Origin: Candidatus Saccharibacteria bacterium oral taxon 488
GTDB lineage: Bacteria; Patescibacteriota; Saccharimonadia; Saccharimonadales; Saccharimonadaceae
DNA: 64,000 nt
Direction: 5' to 3'
Assembly (NCBI GenBank): GCA_005697215.1
Contig: CP040003.1
Location: 124,001 to 188,000, forward strand
The notes under the pieces are model-generated. The model did no database searches. It was given only the letters and a program-made list of their open reading frames with translations, and was not told the DNA's origin. This document shows positions 31,000 to 40,019 of the stretch, piece after piece; position 1 is the stretch's first letter; each line of letters opens with the position of its first letter. The translations under genes were made by a program, and so were the position numbers.

Positions 31000-31768
31000 A
31001 GAGTACAGACTCCTCGGGGTGTGCTGCACCAACGATGTGCGGGCAGGTGATGAATGACGGTAGTTTCTCGGTGATAAGTCCGGCTAGTGACGCAGAGAAT
31101 TTGTCAGTGTAGCGGCCGACACCGCCGCCGATAACGATAACGTTTGGCTGAATAGCAGCGATCAGTGCCTGCAGTCCTAGGCTGAGTCTCTTGGCAGCCT
31201 CAAACCAAGCTTCGGGCGGTGTTGCGTCCGATAATTCACCAAACTGTTGACTGAGCGCTCGTCCGGAAGCGAGGTTTTCCCACGAATCGATGGTTGACTG
31301 ATACGCGATTTGCATATGACCGGCTTCGCTGCTACGTAGGCTGGGGTGGAGTGCGCCGTTAAGGATAATGCTGGTGCCGATGCCTGTGCCGACAGTGACA
31401 TAGAGGCCGCAGGCTGGTTGTGGTTCAAGGCGACGTATGCTGGCGAGGCCGGCGAGGTTGGCATCATTTTCGAGGATGATTTGGGCGTCGGGAAAGTGCT
31501 CGGCCAGGAGGTCGCGGATGGGCACCTCGCACCAGCCGAGGTTAATGCAATATGTAGCGACACCGTCAGTGACGGTACCGGGTAGGCCGATCGAGATGTC
31601 TGTAACAGGTGCGCCCTCGGCGATCACGGTGATGGTGTCAACGACCTGTTTGATATACGCCGTAATGTCTGTTGGGGTGGCAAACCGAGTTGTTGTTTCT
31701 AGTGTACCGTTGTCGGTAAATCGTCCGACTAATGTTTTTGTGCCTCCAGTATCAATCGCAATAATCAT
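30965..31768 (-). CDS. ROK-family sugar kinase
   Basis: A protein of 267 residues. The ATP phosphate-1 motif IAIDTGGTKT is at the N-terminus, ENDANLAGLA holds the catalytic Asp, and GTGIGTSIILNG and VIGGGVG are further ROK/hexokinase motifs. The ROK zinc motif (GHxxxxxxGxxCxCGxxGC) is not complete: GHMQIA is present but the cysteines are missing, as in short ROK kinases. The likely reaction is phosphorylation of a hexose such as glucose; the substrate is not determined. TATACT ends 6 nt before the ATG, so the mRNA is probably leaderless. Confidence 0.85.
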   Translation of the reverse strand: MIIAIDTGGTKTLVGRFTDNGTLETTTRFATPTDITAYIKQVVDTITVIAEGAPVTDISIGLPGTVTDGVATYCINLGWCEVPIRDLLAEHFPDAQIILENDANLAGLASIRRLEPQPACGLYVTVGTGIGTSIILNGALHPSLRSSEAGHMQIAYQSTIDSWENLASGRALSQQFGELSDATPPEAWFEAAKRLSLGLQALIAAIQPNVIVIGGGVGRYTDKFSASLAGLITEKLPSFITCPHIVGAAHPEESVLYGCYDNAIAHR

Positions 31769-31774
31769 GAAGCT

Positions 31775-31803
31775 AGTATACCCCTTTACGAGAGCGGTGA
31801 CAA
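31775..31803 (-). promoter_or_regulatory. Promoter of the ROK kinase gene (leaderless)
   Basis: TTGTCA (31803-31798), 17 bp, TATACT (31780-31775), ending 6 nt before the start codon. Confidence 0.7.
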
Positions 31804-31844
31804 TATGGTACAGTAAGTATTAGTAACATCAGGGAGATAATAGT

Positions 31845-32288
31845 ATGAAGCAGAACCGCCAGCGAGGATATGTCGTAATCTACGTGATTGTAGGGATTAT
31901 TTTGGCGGCGATCGCTTTGGCAACGTTATACGGGTTGCGACAATTATCAGCACAGAACCAGGCCGCCTCATCGACGGAAAATGCTGCGACGAGTGAGCAG
32001 CAAAAAGAGACGAACAACACGAAAACTGACGATAAATCGGCCGACAAAAAGAAGAACGAGAAGAGCGATGAGAAAAAAGACACTTCTTCGGCTGAGTCAA
32101 ATAAGTCCGCGCAGCAGCAGCCTCAACAACACGCGCAGAATCAACCAACGCCGCCAGCTCAAAACAATAGCCGTGGGTCATCCCGCTTACCAGCAACTGG
32201 GCCGGCTGACTCGTTGGCAGTTGGCTTCGTGTTGGGGCTGATTGTGGCCGCGGGCTTTGCTTATCGCCGGTCAATGTTGGTAGTTTAG
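31845..32288 (+). CDS. LPxTG-type surface protein, short, lysine/glutamine-rich
   Basis: A protein of 147 residues. An N-terminal membrane/signal helix (GYVVIYVIVGIILAAIALAT) is followed by about 80 low-complexity residues rich in Lys, Glu, Asp, Ser and Gln. It ends with LPATGP (from residue 115), a hydrophobic helix and a short basic end, the same C-terminal layout as the LPRTGP protein at 12742. It resembles a spacer-like wall protein. GGGAG precedes the start within a normal leader. No sortase is in the window. Confidence 0.65.
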   Translation: MKQNRQRGYVVIYVIVGIILAAIALATLYGLRQLSAQNQAASSTENAATSEQQKETNNTKTDDKSADKKKNEKSDEKKDTSSAESNKSAQQQPQQHAQNQPTPPAQNNSRGSSRLPATGPADSLAVGFVLGLIVAAGFAYRRSMLVV

Positions 32289-32321
32289 CTTCCTTCTCTT
32301 TACTCGAGGCGTTATCTACGA

Positions 32322-32327
32322 TATAAT
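32322..32327 (+). promoter_or_regulatory. -10 box of rpsA
   Basis: TATAAT with a weak TTTACT at 32299-32304 (17 bp apart). The ~80-nt leader contains a GACCTC/GAGGTG hairpin and no strong Shine-Dalgarno site, as is common for S1 mRNAs. Confidence 0.55.
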
Positions 32328-32410
32328 AAAGCGAGACCTCCAAGAGGTGACTGTTTTGGCAGGCCGCTTGGATAAGAATATTAACGTAATATGGGAGTCT
32401 ATTTGGACGT

Positions 32411-33481
32411 ATGGCAAATCCATTGACCATGGACGATCTGCTTGCTCAGGCGAGCGACTCCGTGAAACAGCTGACCGCGGGCGAGGTTGTGCACGGAACT
32501 ATTTTATCAATAAAGAAACACGAAGTTTTGATTGATCTGGGGCCTTTGGGCGTTGGCTTGGTGCCGCGCCGCGAGGTGAGCATGTCGAACAATTACGCCG
32601 AAGGTGATGAGGTAACTGCGAGTGTTGTCGAGGTTGAGCTGGACAACGGTTATTCACTGCTCAGTATGCGTAAAGCGGCGCGCGATCGTGGTTGGGACGA
32701 GGTTGCAGCCAAATTGGAGAGCGGTGAAATTGTAACGGTGACGCCGTATGACGCCAATCGTGGTGGTCTGTTGGCTGAATATGAAGGGGTGCGCGGTTTC
32801 TTGCCGGTATCGCAGCTATCGGCTGAGCATTATCCGCGAGTTGGTTCAAGTGACAAGGACGAGATCTTGCAGCGGCTTAACGTGCTGGTCAACAAAGAGA
32901 TTCGCGTACGGATTTTGGATGCTGATCGCAAGGCGAATAAGCTCATCTTTTCCGAAAAAGAAGCCATCAAAGAGGGCCTGGCGGAGCGGTTTGAGAAATT
33001 GTCAGTCGGCGATACCGTCAAGGGTATCGTGACTGGCGTGGTAGACTTTGGCGTATTTGTGAACGTTGAGGGAATTGAGGGACTGATTCACATCTCAGAA
33101 ATTAGCTGGGAGCGGGTCAACAATCCGAGTGATTACGTCAAGGTTGGCCAGACTGTGGAGGCAAAGATTATCGCTATTGATAAGGAGCGCCTCAGCTTGA
33201 GCATGAAGCAACTGACGAAGGACCCATGGCTGGATGAAGTGGAGCAGTTCAAGTCAGGCGAGGACGTCGAAGGCACAGTCACACGGATTACACCGTTTGG
33301 TGCGTTTGTGCAGTTGAGTCCGGCCGTCGAGGCTCTCGTTCACGTTTCGGAGCTGGGTGGCGATGGGACTGACCCGGAGAAAGTCTTTACATTAAATGAG
33401 CGCAAGACCTTTGCGGTGCTCGAAATTGATAAAGATAATCGCAAAATTTCGCTGTCGCTGGCTGGCGGCAAGAAAAAATAG
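32411..33481 (+). CDS. rpsA: 30S ribosomal protein bS1
   Basis: An RNA-binding protein of 356 residues with four S1 (OB-fold) domains, at about residues 20-85, 100-170, 190-260 and 275-350. The third and fourth show classical signatures (VDFGVFVNVEGIEGLIHISE and TPFGAFVQLSPAVEALVHVSE). Proteobacterial S1 has six domains; four is usual for Gram-positive and Patescibacteria forms. S1 helps mRNAs bind the 30S subunit and may matter less for leaderless mRNAs. infB follows after 70 nt. Confidence 0.92.
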   Translation: MANPLTMDDLLAQASDSVKQLTAGEVVHGTILSIKKHEVLIDLGPLGVGLVPRREVSMSNNYAEGDEVTASVVEVELDNGYSLLSMRKAARDRGWDEVAAKLESGEIVTVTPYDANRGGLLAEYEGVRGFLPVSQLSAEHYPRVGSSDKDEILQRLNVLVNKEIRVRILDADRKANKLIFSEKEAIKEGLAERFEKLSVGDTVKGIVTGVVDFGVFVNVEGIEGLIHISEISWERVNNPSDYVKVGQTVEAKIIAIDKERLSLSMKQLTKDPWLDEVEQFKSGEDVEGTVTRITPFGAFVQLSPAVEALVHVSELGGDGTDPEKVFTLNERKTFAVLEIDKDNRKISLSLAGGKKK

Positions 33482-33551
33482 CCTATAGAAAAAGAGTAAC
33501 GTAAACAGTTCGCCGGGAGTGTCACACGGGCGATGAAAGGAGCACGAGCAG

Positions 33552-35318
33552 ATGACAGAAAAGATTGTCGCAATCGCAGATTCAGTAACCGTCGGAGAGC
33601 TCGCTACCACCTTGAATCTACCGGTCACGACGCTCATTGGCGAGCTGTTTAAGAATGGTATCGCGGCGACGATTAATCAGCGACTGGACTTTGAGACGGC
33701 GTCGATCATCGTTGAAGAGCTGGGCCTTGAGGTAACGCTTAAGAAAAAGGAGGCGGCCGTTGGTCATGCGCGTGTGGAGCATACGCTGTCGGAACGGGCA
33801 GTGCCGCGTCCACCGATTGTGGCGGTGATGGGGCATGTTGATCACGGCAAGACGAGCTTGCTGGATGCGATTTTGGGTAACAAGACTGCTGCAGGCGAGG
33901 CCGGTGGTATTACGCAACACATTAGTGCCTACCAAACGAGGCGTAATGGGCGGATGATTACACTGCTCGACACTCCAGGGCATGAGGCATTTGCAGCGCT
34001 GCGGCAACATGGTGCGGTGCTGACTGATGTGGTGATTATTGTGGTAGCGGCTGACGATGGCGTCAAGCCGCAGACGGTCGAGGCGATTCGATTTGCCCGT
34101 TCGGCTAACGCGAAAATCGTGGTGGCGATCAATAAAATTGACAAAGATACCGCCAACCCACAGCTGGTAAAAACGCAACTGGCATCTGAGCATGGCCTTA
34201 ATCCTGAGGAGTGGGGCGGCGATACGGTGATGGTGGAAGTCAGTGCTAAAACTGGCCAGAATTTGGATAAGCTGCTTGACATGGTGCTACTCGTAGCAGA
34301 TATGGAAGATCTACGGGCGGATGAGGATGTCCCGGCGGAGGGCTTGGTAATTGAGGCACATATGGAAACTGGGCGCGGCGCGGTGGTTGGGCTACTCGTC
34401 GAGCACGGTCAGCTAAAACCAGCGCATTATCTGGTGGCCGGCACGGCGTACGGTCGAGTACGAACAATGTCGGACTTTCGTGGTCAGACAATGAAAATGG
34501 CCGGCCCGAGTACACCTGTTAACGTAACTGGATTTAAGGAGCTGCCGCAGTTTGGTGATAGCTTTCGGTTGGCTAAAAATGAGAAAGAGGCGCGGCATTT
34601 GGCGCAGGCAGCGCGCCTAGAGCAGGAAAAAATGGCTGCCAGCACCAATGTCACCAGCTCGGATATTTTGAAAATGATGAGTCAGCAGCATGACGCTGAG
34701 TCGTTCAATGTTCTCGTCAAGGCTGATGTTCAGGGGTCGCTCACGTCGGTGATTGATAGCCTGAAATTGATTGATACAGGTGGCTTGGTGGATCTACATG
34801 TCATCGGTAGTGGGGTTGGTAATATTTCAGAAAATGACATTCATCTGGCAGTTGGCGAGAACACGGTCATTTATGGTTTTAATGTTGATCTGCCGCCAGC
34901 AGTGAAGCGCCTGGCAGCACGTGAGCATGTTGAGGTGCGGCTGTATCGAGTGATTTATGAACTACTTGATAACGCCAAGCAATCCATGGAAGCGTTACTG
35001 GCCCCAGAGGTCGTCGAGACCGAGGTCGGCCAGCTGAGCGTTAAGGGCGTGTTCCGAACGGTGCGCGAAGAGGTGATCGCTGGTGGTGAAGTGATGACGG
35101 GTAAGGTTTATAAGGGCCTGTTGGCGCGCCTGAAGCGTGGCGATGAGCATATTGCCGAGGTTGAAGTATCGTCCGTCCAGCGTCAACATCAGGAAGCCAA
35201 AGAGGTGTTTGAGGGTGAAATGTGTGGGCTCAGCCTCAAAACTACGCGAAAAGTCGTTGTCGAGGAAGGTGACACGCTGGAGTTCTTTACGCGGGAACTG
35301 GTGAAGAAGACGTTGTAA
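33552..35318 (+). CDS. infB: Translation initiation factor IF-2, short form
   Basis: A GTPase of 588 residues that recruits fMet-tRNA to the 30S subunit. The long basic N-terminal region of most IF-2s is reduced to one helical domain (residues 1-70). G motifs are GHVDHGKTS (G1), GGITQHI (G2), DTPGHEAF (G3), NKID (G4) and SAKTG (G5). Domains II-IV follow, with the C-terminal fMet-binding part ending in EFFTRELVKKTL. An AAAGGAG site precedes the ATG. It is next to rpsA, a sensible translation cluster. Confidence 0.97.
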   Translation: MTEKIVAIADSVTVGELATTLNLPVTTLIGELFKNGIAATINQRLDFETASIIVEELGLEVTLKKKEAAVGHARVEHTLSERAVPRPPIVAVMGHVDHGKTSLLDAILGNKTAAGEAGGITQHISAYQTRRNGRMITLLDTPGHEAFAALRQHGAVLTDVVIIVVAADDGVKPQTVEAIRFARSANAKIVVAINKIDKDTANPQLVKTQLASEHGLNPEEWGGDTVMVEVSAKTGQNLDKLLDMVLLVADMEDLRADEDVPAEGLVIEAHMETGRGAVVGLLVEHGQLKPAHYLVAGTAYGRVRTMSDFRGQTMKMAGPSTPVNVTGFKELPQFGDSFRLAKNEKEARHLAQAARLEQEKMAASTNVTSSDILKMMSQQHDAESFNVLVKADVQGSLTSVIDSLKLIDTGGLVDLHVIGSGVGNISENDIHLAVGENTVIYGFNVDLPPAVKRLAAREHVEVRLYRVIYELLDNAKQSMEALLAPEVVETEVGQLSVKGVFRTVREEVIAGGEVMTGKVYKGLLARLKRGDEHIAEVEVSSVQRQHQEAKEVFEGEMCGLSLKTTRKVVVEEGDTLEFFTRELVKKTL

Positions 35319-35363
35319 CAACTTGTCACTGTGGGTAATTTTAGTATATCGGACGATTTTCTA

Positions 35364-35392
35364 TTGACTTTTTTATATAAATCTGCTAAAGT
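35364..35392 (+). promoter_or_regulatory. Promoter of the 724-residue unknown gene
   Basis: TTGACT (35364-35369), 17 bp, TAAAGT (35387-35392). The leader is about 70 nt with GAAAGGA before the start. Confidence 0.7.
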
Positions 35393-35469
35393 CTAAGCTA
35401 TAAACATATATTTTATGAGATAGTCAAACTGTTTTAGTAGTCACTTACTCTCTGAAAGGAAACCACCAC

Positions 35470-37644
35470 ATGTCAGAAAGAAATATCCCTCGCCGCGGCA
35501 ATACTATGCCATCTGCGGAACGAGTCGCCAACTCGCCAGAACAGATTCCAGCCCCTAATGCAGCAATGCAGGAATTTGCTGGCAAGTTTTCTTCTATCTC
35601 TGAGCAAATGAATGAGGTCGTCGCCTCGAAGCGGGCGACCACAAAAGAGTATAAGGCTAACAAGCAACTTTCTCCTCAGCTCGTCGAGAAGTATGGTGGT
35701 CATGACATCTACCGTGACAAGATTATCGGATACAATCAGCAAATTGCTGGTTTACAGAATGAGCACCGTGCGCTTACTGAGTTGTATGGTGAGCTTGGTG
35801 GTGATAAGATTGATAGCCTTAAACAAGAACTGCAAGACCGCACCGGTGGTAGGGCCCGTGGCACTTGGTCGGCAGAAGCCGTGATTACCGAGCGGGCACT
35901 ACGTCAGGCACAGGACGCTTTTGCTAAGAATTATGAGGATTACAAGGCTGAGAAGCGAAAGGGAGATCAGACGAGCCAGTCACAAGGTGAATCCAGCCCA
36001 TCTCCTCTGAATACATTACCGGCTCTAGAGCCAGGTCCGAGTAGCAAGAATAATAAGTCTCCTCTTGCTTTGCCGCCAGCCAAGAAAAGTCCGGAAGGGG
36101 GCTCAGCAGGCAACAAGGGGCCTGAAGGCCAAGGTAGTAGCGGTGAGGGTGGTAAAAAAGATCTCACAAATGAAGCCGTTAAGCTAATGGGTGAGGCTTC
36201 GCGAGTTCTCAGTGATCCAGACGCCTCTGCTGAAGACAAGGCGAAGGCACGCAAAGCTATTCAGGCAATCATAGAGAAGATTGATGGTAGTGGTGAGGAT
36301 GATCCACGCCCAGCCGAGGAGAGAATCAGCGATGCTATGACTCGCATGAGCGATTTCTTTGAGAATACGTATGAGATAGACCCTGCTACTGGTGAGAAAC
36401 GATACACGTATCTTGAGCATATTAGGCGCTATGAAGCTGCACGTGAGCGTTTCCAAGAAGTTATGGCTCTTAAACAAAAGAGCTGTGGACTACGCATCAA
36501 TCCAAACGGTAAGCTTATGGAACGCTTGCTAGGTTGTGGTCGATTGGGCGCTAAGCTCGCTGATCGTCTAACACGCCCGTCTAAAGAAGAGCAGGAGGCA
36601 GCGGCAGCCTACGAAGCAGCCTTGACGCAGGTTGACGTTGACCGGCACAACTTCCTCGGTCAGGAGATTGATCATGGTAATCTAACAAAAGAGGAAGTAC
36701 GCGGTTTGCGTAGCCAGTTCTTTACAGCAGAGCATTACGGTAATGTCCAAGAAATTGCGCGTCTGCAGATGGATCGCGGCAAAGATGAGGACGGCAACCG
36801 TCGTCGTCCAATGAGCAAGTGGTTGCGACGTCTGGGCTATCTGACTGCTGGTGCGATTGGTGGCGTAACGGCGATGTTTAATATACCGCTTGGTATTGCC
36901 GTTGCTGGGGCTGGTGCCGGTGTATTTCGCGGCTTGGCAAATAAGCGGAACGCTAACATGAAAGTTAGTCCAGAAGATAAAAATCCGTTGAATAAAGAAT
37001 ATAAAGCCGAAGCTGTGGCAGACGTATATCATCAACAGTTCTTGGAGTCTATGCAGGCTCGGACTGAGGAGGCGCAAAAAGAGGGTTCTGATTGGGAGCC
37101 GGGTGCTCGTGATATCGTCGGTACGCATCTATATGAGACATCAATTGAGGCTGGCAAGAGTACCGAGCGTCTTACCAGGCCAGTGTTGGGTGCGGTGGCG
37201 CTAGCTGCAGCCATTAAATTTTCTACGGATTTGATGGGATCAGGAAGTGCCGGCGGGAGTGGCAACGTTGAAAATCCAAAGTCAGAAACTGGAGGCGGTG
37301 ATAGTGCTGGAAATGTTCCACCAACAGTTTCATCAGAGACCCCGCCCGCTCAGCCTCACCTTACCGAGGTTAACACGAACGGTGCGCCAGAGAGCGTGGT
37401 TGGCGATCAGTTGCAGCATCTTGGCTATAAGCTTGAGGGCGACTCGACGGAGTTTCTGAAGAAGCTTGCAGACAACGTTGGTCAAGATAAGGTTTTTGCC
37501 GACGCTAACAATAACCCAGTAGATATGTTTACGGGAAAAGCTGGCGACCAGCAGTTTGGGGCTTGGAATGTTAACACGAGTGTGCGCTTTAGTGATGAAG
37601 CGGTGCGAGCCATTGAGGCTATGAAAGATGTTACTAAGGTTTAG
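35470..37644 (+). CDS. Large coiled-coil/low-complexity membrane protein, unknown function
   Basis: A protein of 724 residues with no recognised domain. Residues 30-170 are charged and likely coiled coil. Residues 170-235 are a Pro/Gly/Ser-rich linker. Residues 240-440 are again helical and charged. Two hydrophobic Gly/Ala-rich hairpins follow, near 455-490 (YLTAGAIGGVTAMFNIPLGI) and 572-590 (GAVALAAAIKFSTDLMG). The C-terminal 130 residues are a Ser/Pro/Thr linker and a small domain (LGYKLEGDSTEFLKKLADNV). It may span or decorate the envelope. It lies 28 nt before the first of two small DUF-type genes. Confidence 0.6.
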   Translation: MSERNIPRRGNTMPSAERVANSPEQIPAPNAAMQEFAGKFSSISEQMNEVVASKRATTKEYKANKQLSPQLVEKYGGHDIYRDKIIGYNQQIAGLQNEHRALTELYGELGGDKIDSLKQELQDRTGGRARGTWSAEAVITERALRQAQDAFAKNYEDYKAEKRKGDQTSQSQGESSPSPLNTLPALEPGPSSKNNKSPLALPPAKKSPEGGSAGNKGPEGQGSSGEGGKKDLTNEAVKLMGEASRVLSDPDASAEDKAKARKAIQAIIEKIDGSGEDDPRPAEERISDAMTRMSDFFENTYEIDPATGEKRYTYLEHIRRYEAARERFQEVMALKQKSCGLRINPNGKLMERLLGCGRLGAKLADRLTRPSKEEQEAAAAYEAALTQVDVDRHNFLGQEIDHGNLTKEEVRGLRSQFFTAEHYGNVQEIARLQMDRGKDEDGNRRRPMSKWLRRLGYLTAGAIGGVTAMFNIPLGIAVAGAGAGVFRGLANKRNANMKVSPEDKNPLNKEYKAEAVADVYHQQFLESMQARTEEAQKEGSDWEPGARDIVGTHLYETSIEAGKSTERLTRPVLGAVALAAAIKFSTDLMGSGSAGGSGNVENPKSETGGGDSAGNVPPTVSSETPPAQPHLTEVNTNGAPESVVGDQLQHLGYKLEGDSTEFLKKLADNVGQDKVFADANNNPVDMFTGKAGDQQFGAWNVNTSVRFSDEAVRAIEAMKDVTKV

Positions 37645-37672
37645 AAATTAAAACAATAGGAGAACACAAACA

Positions 37673-37966
37673 ATGACACATGAACAAATATTTGAGCAGT
37701 TAGGCATTACTGGTGCGAGTGATGAGGTTAAGCAGAGCACTCTCCACAACCTCGTTGGTGCGGTTGAGGTCCAATTTGCTAGCGTTAGTGATGAGCTATT
37801 AACGGAAGAACAAGATGAGGAATTAAATAAGCTCGTTGACGCACATGATGGTGATCCTAGCGTTGTCGGTGAGTGGCTAAAAACTCATATACCAGAGGCT
37901 GGACAGCTATACCAGGCAATACTGGAGGATGAGATTGTTCGTCTAAAAAGTCGGTTGGACACATAG
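37673..37966 (+). CDS. Small acidic protein, DUF5663-like, paralogue of the next gene
   Basis: An acidic, all-helical protein of 97 residues. The layout EQLGITGASDEVKQSTLHNL, then DELLTEEQDEELNKLVD, then VGEWLKTHIPEAGQLY resembles the protein at 38063 (LGLDQLPDEQKKPFLQHI, LSQGMSDAQLDEFANIID, VDEFLAKHAPNYQ), so the two are likely paralogues of one short domain. I think this matches the DUF5663 type found in Patescibacteria, but that label is tentative. A TAGGAG site lies upstream. Confidence 0.6.
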   Translation: MTHEQIFEQLGITGASDEVKQSTLHNLVGAVEVQFASVSDELLTEEQDEELNKLVDAHDGDPSVVGEWLKTHIPEAGQLYQAILEDEIVRLKSRLDT

Positions 37967-37989
37967 GTCGTCGAATAGCTCTCATGAAG

Positions 37990-38024
37990 GTATAGTAGCA
38001 TTCTGATCAGGATGCTGCTATACT
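37990..38024 (+). promoter_or_regulatory. Hairpin overlapping a -10 box between the two paralogues
   Basis: 12-bp stem GTATAGTAGCAT (37990-38001) with ATGCTGCTATAC (38012-38023). The 3' arm contains TATACT (38019-38024), so the element could end one transcript and start the next. Confidence 0.45.
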
Positions 38025-38062
38025 AGTATAGAGAGAACGGGAACCATAAACGAGGAGACGAT

Positions 38063-38512
38063 ATGTTCCAACTAGATGATAATTTTTTGAAAGAATTAGG
38101 ACTAGACCAACTGCCAGATGAGCAGAAGAAGCCGTTTTTGCAGCATATTTATAGCGAGTTGGAGCTACGGGTCGGCGAGCGGCTGAGTCAGGGGATGAGC
38201 GACGCGCAGCTGGATGAGTTTGCGAACATTATCGACAAGGCGCCGGGCGCGGTAGATGAGTTTCTCGCCAAACACGCACCAAATTACCAGCAGGAGCCAA
38301 TGTTTCAGCGGCTGGTGCAGGCGACCAAGGCTGATCCGAATAATCCGGGTCTAAAAGATGAGTTTGCGGCGACGAAGTGGCTGGAGGTAAATCGGCCTGA
38401 TTATCGCGACGTGGTGGCGGCAACAATGGACGAGCTGAAGAAGGAGATTATAACTAACCGCGAGGCTATTTTAGGCGGTATGGGTGCATCCTCGGCGCCG
38501 GGACAAGCTTAG
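38063..38512 (+). CDS. Small helical protein, DUF5663-like
   Basis: A protein of 149 residues, all helical and without signal peptide. Residues 5-70 match the domain of the preceding gene. Residues 75-149 add a second helical part (FQRLVQATKADPNNP, FAATKWLEVNRPDYRDVV). GGAG precedes the start. The family label is tentative and no function is known. It is convergent with fmt. Confidence 0.6.
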   Translation: MFQLDDNFLKELGLDQLPDEQKKPFLQHIYSELELRVGERLSQGMSDAQLDEFANIIDKAPGAVDEFLAKHAPNYQQEPMFQRLVQATKADPNNPGLKDEFAATKWLEVNRPDYRDVVAATMDELKKEIITNREAILGGMGASSAPGQA

Positions 38513-38543
38513 AGCGAGCCTTTAGCTGCCTTAGCTCATGAAC

Positions 38544-39419
38544 TTAGCCTTGATGGCCGCGGAGAAACGCCTCTGCGGTCATTTGTTTGCCGCTCGGGGC
38601 AATCAGCTCGAGGACGGCAAGATATCGTCCATCACAGCACTTAACGCTCAGCGGCGATTCTGGGGCGTTTGAGGCGCGAGTTTTGGTGATAATGAGTTCA
38701 CGGTCATGAATGCGCAGACGACTACGTGGAAAGCCGAGATACGCCCGCACATGGGCATCGGCGGCGGCTGCGGTCATTGCCGTCGGGTCAATGAGTGACA
38801 TATCCTTGGAAAGCAGCTGGCAATACGTGGCATCGGTGTCGTTTTGTGGGGTCGGCTGGAGCGTACCGGCGAGGATACTTGGCAGCGTGCGCACGAGCAG
38901 GTCGCTGCCGGCAGCAAACAGTTCATCATATAGCTGCGGTTTGGTTTCAGTGCCAGTGAGCGGGTGACGGTGTTGGGTGTAAATTGGGCCAGCGTCCATC
39001 TGGGCGTCAAGTTGCATAATGGAAACACCGGTTTCTGTATCTTGGTGTGCAATGACGGCCTCAATGGGCGAAGGGCCACGCCATTTTGGCAGTAGCGAGG
39101 GATGGAGATTAATAATACCAGGAGTGAAGAGGTCAATGATTGACTGGGGGATAATTTTGCCATAAGCGACGAGGACGCCGGCGACGGGCTGAAGGGCGGT
39201 GATATCGGGGATAATGTCGCGGAGCTTGTTGGGCTGCCAGACGAGGATGCCATGTTGGCGGGCAAAGGTCTTGACTGGTGGTTCGGTAAGCTTATGGCCG
39301 CGGCCGCTACGCATATCGGGTTTGGTGATGACGGCGCAAATGGGAAATCCTGCCTCGTAGAGTGCTTTAAGGGTAATCAGACTGTACGCTTCGGTGCCGA
39401 AAAAGATGATTGGCGGCAT
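38544..39419 (-). CDS. fmt: Methionyl-tRNA formyltransferase
   Basis: This enzyme formylates Met on initiator tRNA using 10-formyl-THF. It has 291 residues. The start MPPIIFFGTEAYSLITLKAL at 39419 matches the family; the frame is open upstream into def but without homology. HPSLLPKWRG contains the catalytic-site motif (HPSLLPxxRG), and QLDAQMDAGPI is the second conserved block. The C-terminal tRNA-binding domain is present but short. It starts 1 nt after the def stop codon, the common def-fmt pair. Confidence 0.94.
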   Translation of the reverse strand: MPPIIFFGTEAYSLITLKALYEAGFPICAVITKPDMRSGRGHKLTEPPVKTFARQHGILVWQPNKLRDIIPDITALQPVAGVLVAYGKIIPQSIIDLFTPGIINLHPSLLPKWRGPSPIEAVIAHQDTETGVSIMQLDAQMDAGPIYTQHRHPLTGTETKPQLYDELFAAGSDLLVRTLPSILAGTLQPTPQNDTDATYCQLLSKDMSLIDPTAMTAAAADAHVRAYLGFPRSRLRIHDRELIITKTRASNAPESPLSVKCCDGRYLAVLELIAPSGKQMTAEAFLRGHQG

Positions 39420-39420
39420 G

Positions 39421-39996
39421 TTAGTCCCACAGCTGAGCATTATCTTTGATGTCGGCTTCGTAATCAAGCGGCTGCAATTCACCAGAATCATCAAGCGTGT
39501 AAAAAGCATCGTGCTGGTCACGGATATGGTCGATAAAGACGACGCCGTTGGTGTGATCGATCTCGTGCTGGATGACACGGGCGAGGAAACCTTCGGCCTT
39601 AAGGCGAATCTCGTTGCCATCAAGGTCAAGAGCCTTGACACGGATTTTAGAATGGCGGGGGACTTTGCCGTAGACTTGCTTAACGCTGAGGCAGCCTTCG
39701 AAATCGGCGACAATTTCTCCCTCGTATTTGACAATTTCAGGATTGATCAAGGTGGTGAATTCGCGAGTTGCTTTGTCGTCAAAGTCGCTGCGGACGATGA
39801 TGACGCGCTCGAGGCGATCAACCTGGATGGCAGCTAGGGCAGCGCTGATTTCATGAGGGCGAGAATCTTCCCAGTCAAGAGCGGCCGCGATCATATCGGC
39901 TGATAACTGACGCACCTCGTCGGTGATGACGTGAATTTTAGCTGATTTTTGGCGGAGATGCGGATTTGGTAGAGCAATGATATCGTCTTTAGTCAT
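39421..39996 (-). CDS. def: Peptide deformylase
   Basis: This enzyme removes the formyl group from nascent proteins. It has 191 residues. Motif EGCLSV (metal-ligand Cys) and QHEIDHTNG (HExxH) are intact. The first motif, normally GxGLAAxQ, is degenerate (ISAALAAIQV). The ATG at 40005 overlaps the -10 box TATAAT (40009-40004, extended TGC before it), so the ATG at 39996, 7 nt after that box, is the likely leaderless start. The order priA-def-fmt is conserved in many bacteria. Confidence 0.92.
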   Translation of the reverse strand: MTKDDIIALPNPHLRQKSAKIHVITDEVRQLSADMIAAALDWEDSRPHEISAALAAIQVDRLERVIIVRSDFDDKATREFTTLINPEIVKYEGEIVADFEGCLSVKQVYGKVPRHSKIRVKALDLDGNEIRLKAEGFLARVIQHEIDHTNGVVFIDHIRDQHDAFYTLDDSGELQPLDYEADIKDNAQLWD

Positions 39997-40019
39997 TGTG
40001 ATCATTATAGCATATGTGG

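Noticed and set aside
39420..39734. N-terminal extension of fmt by about 105 codons
   Set aside because: The extension is antiparallel-frame read-through of def in another frame; homology starts at MPPIIFFGTE (39419).
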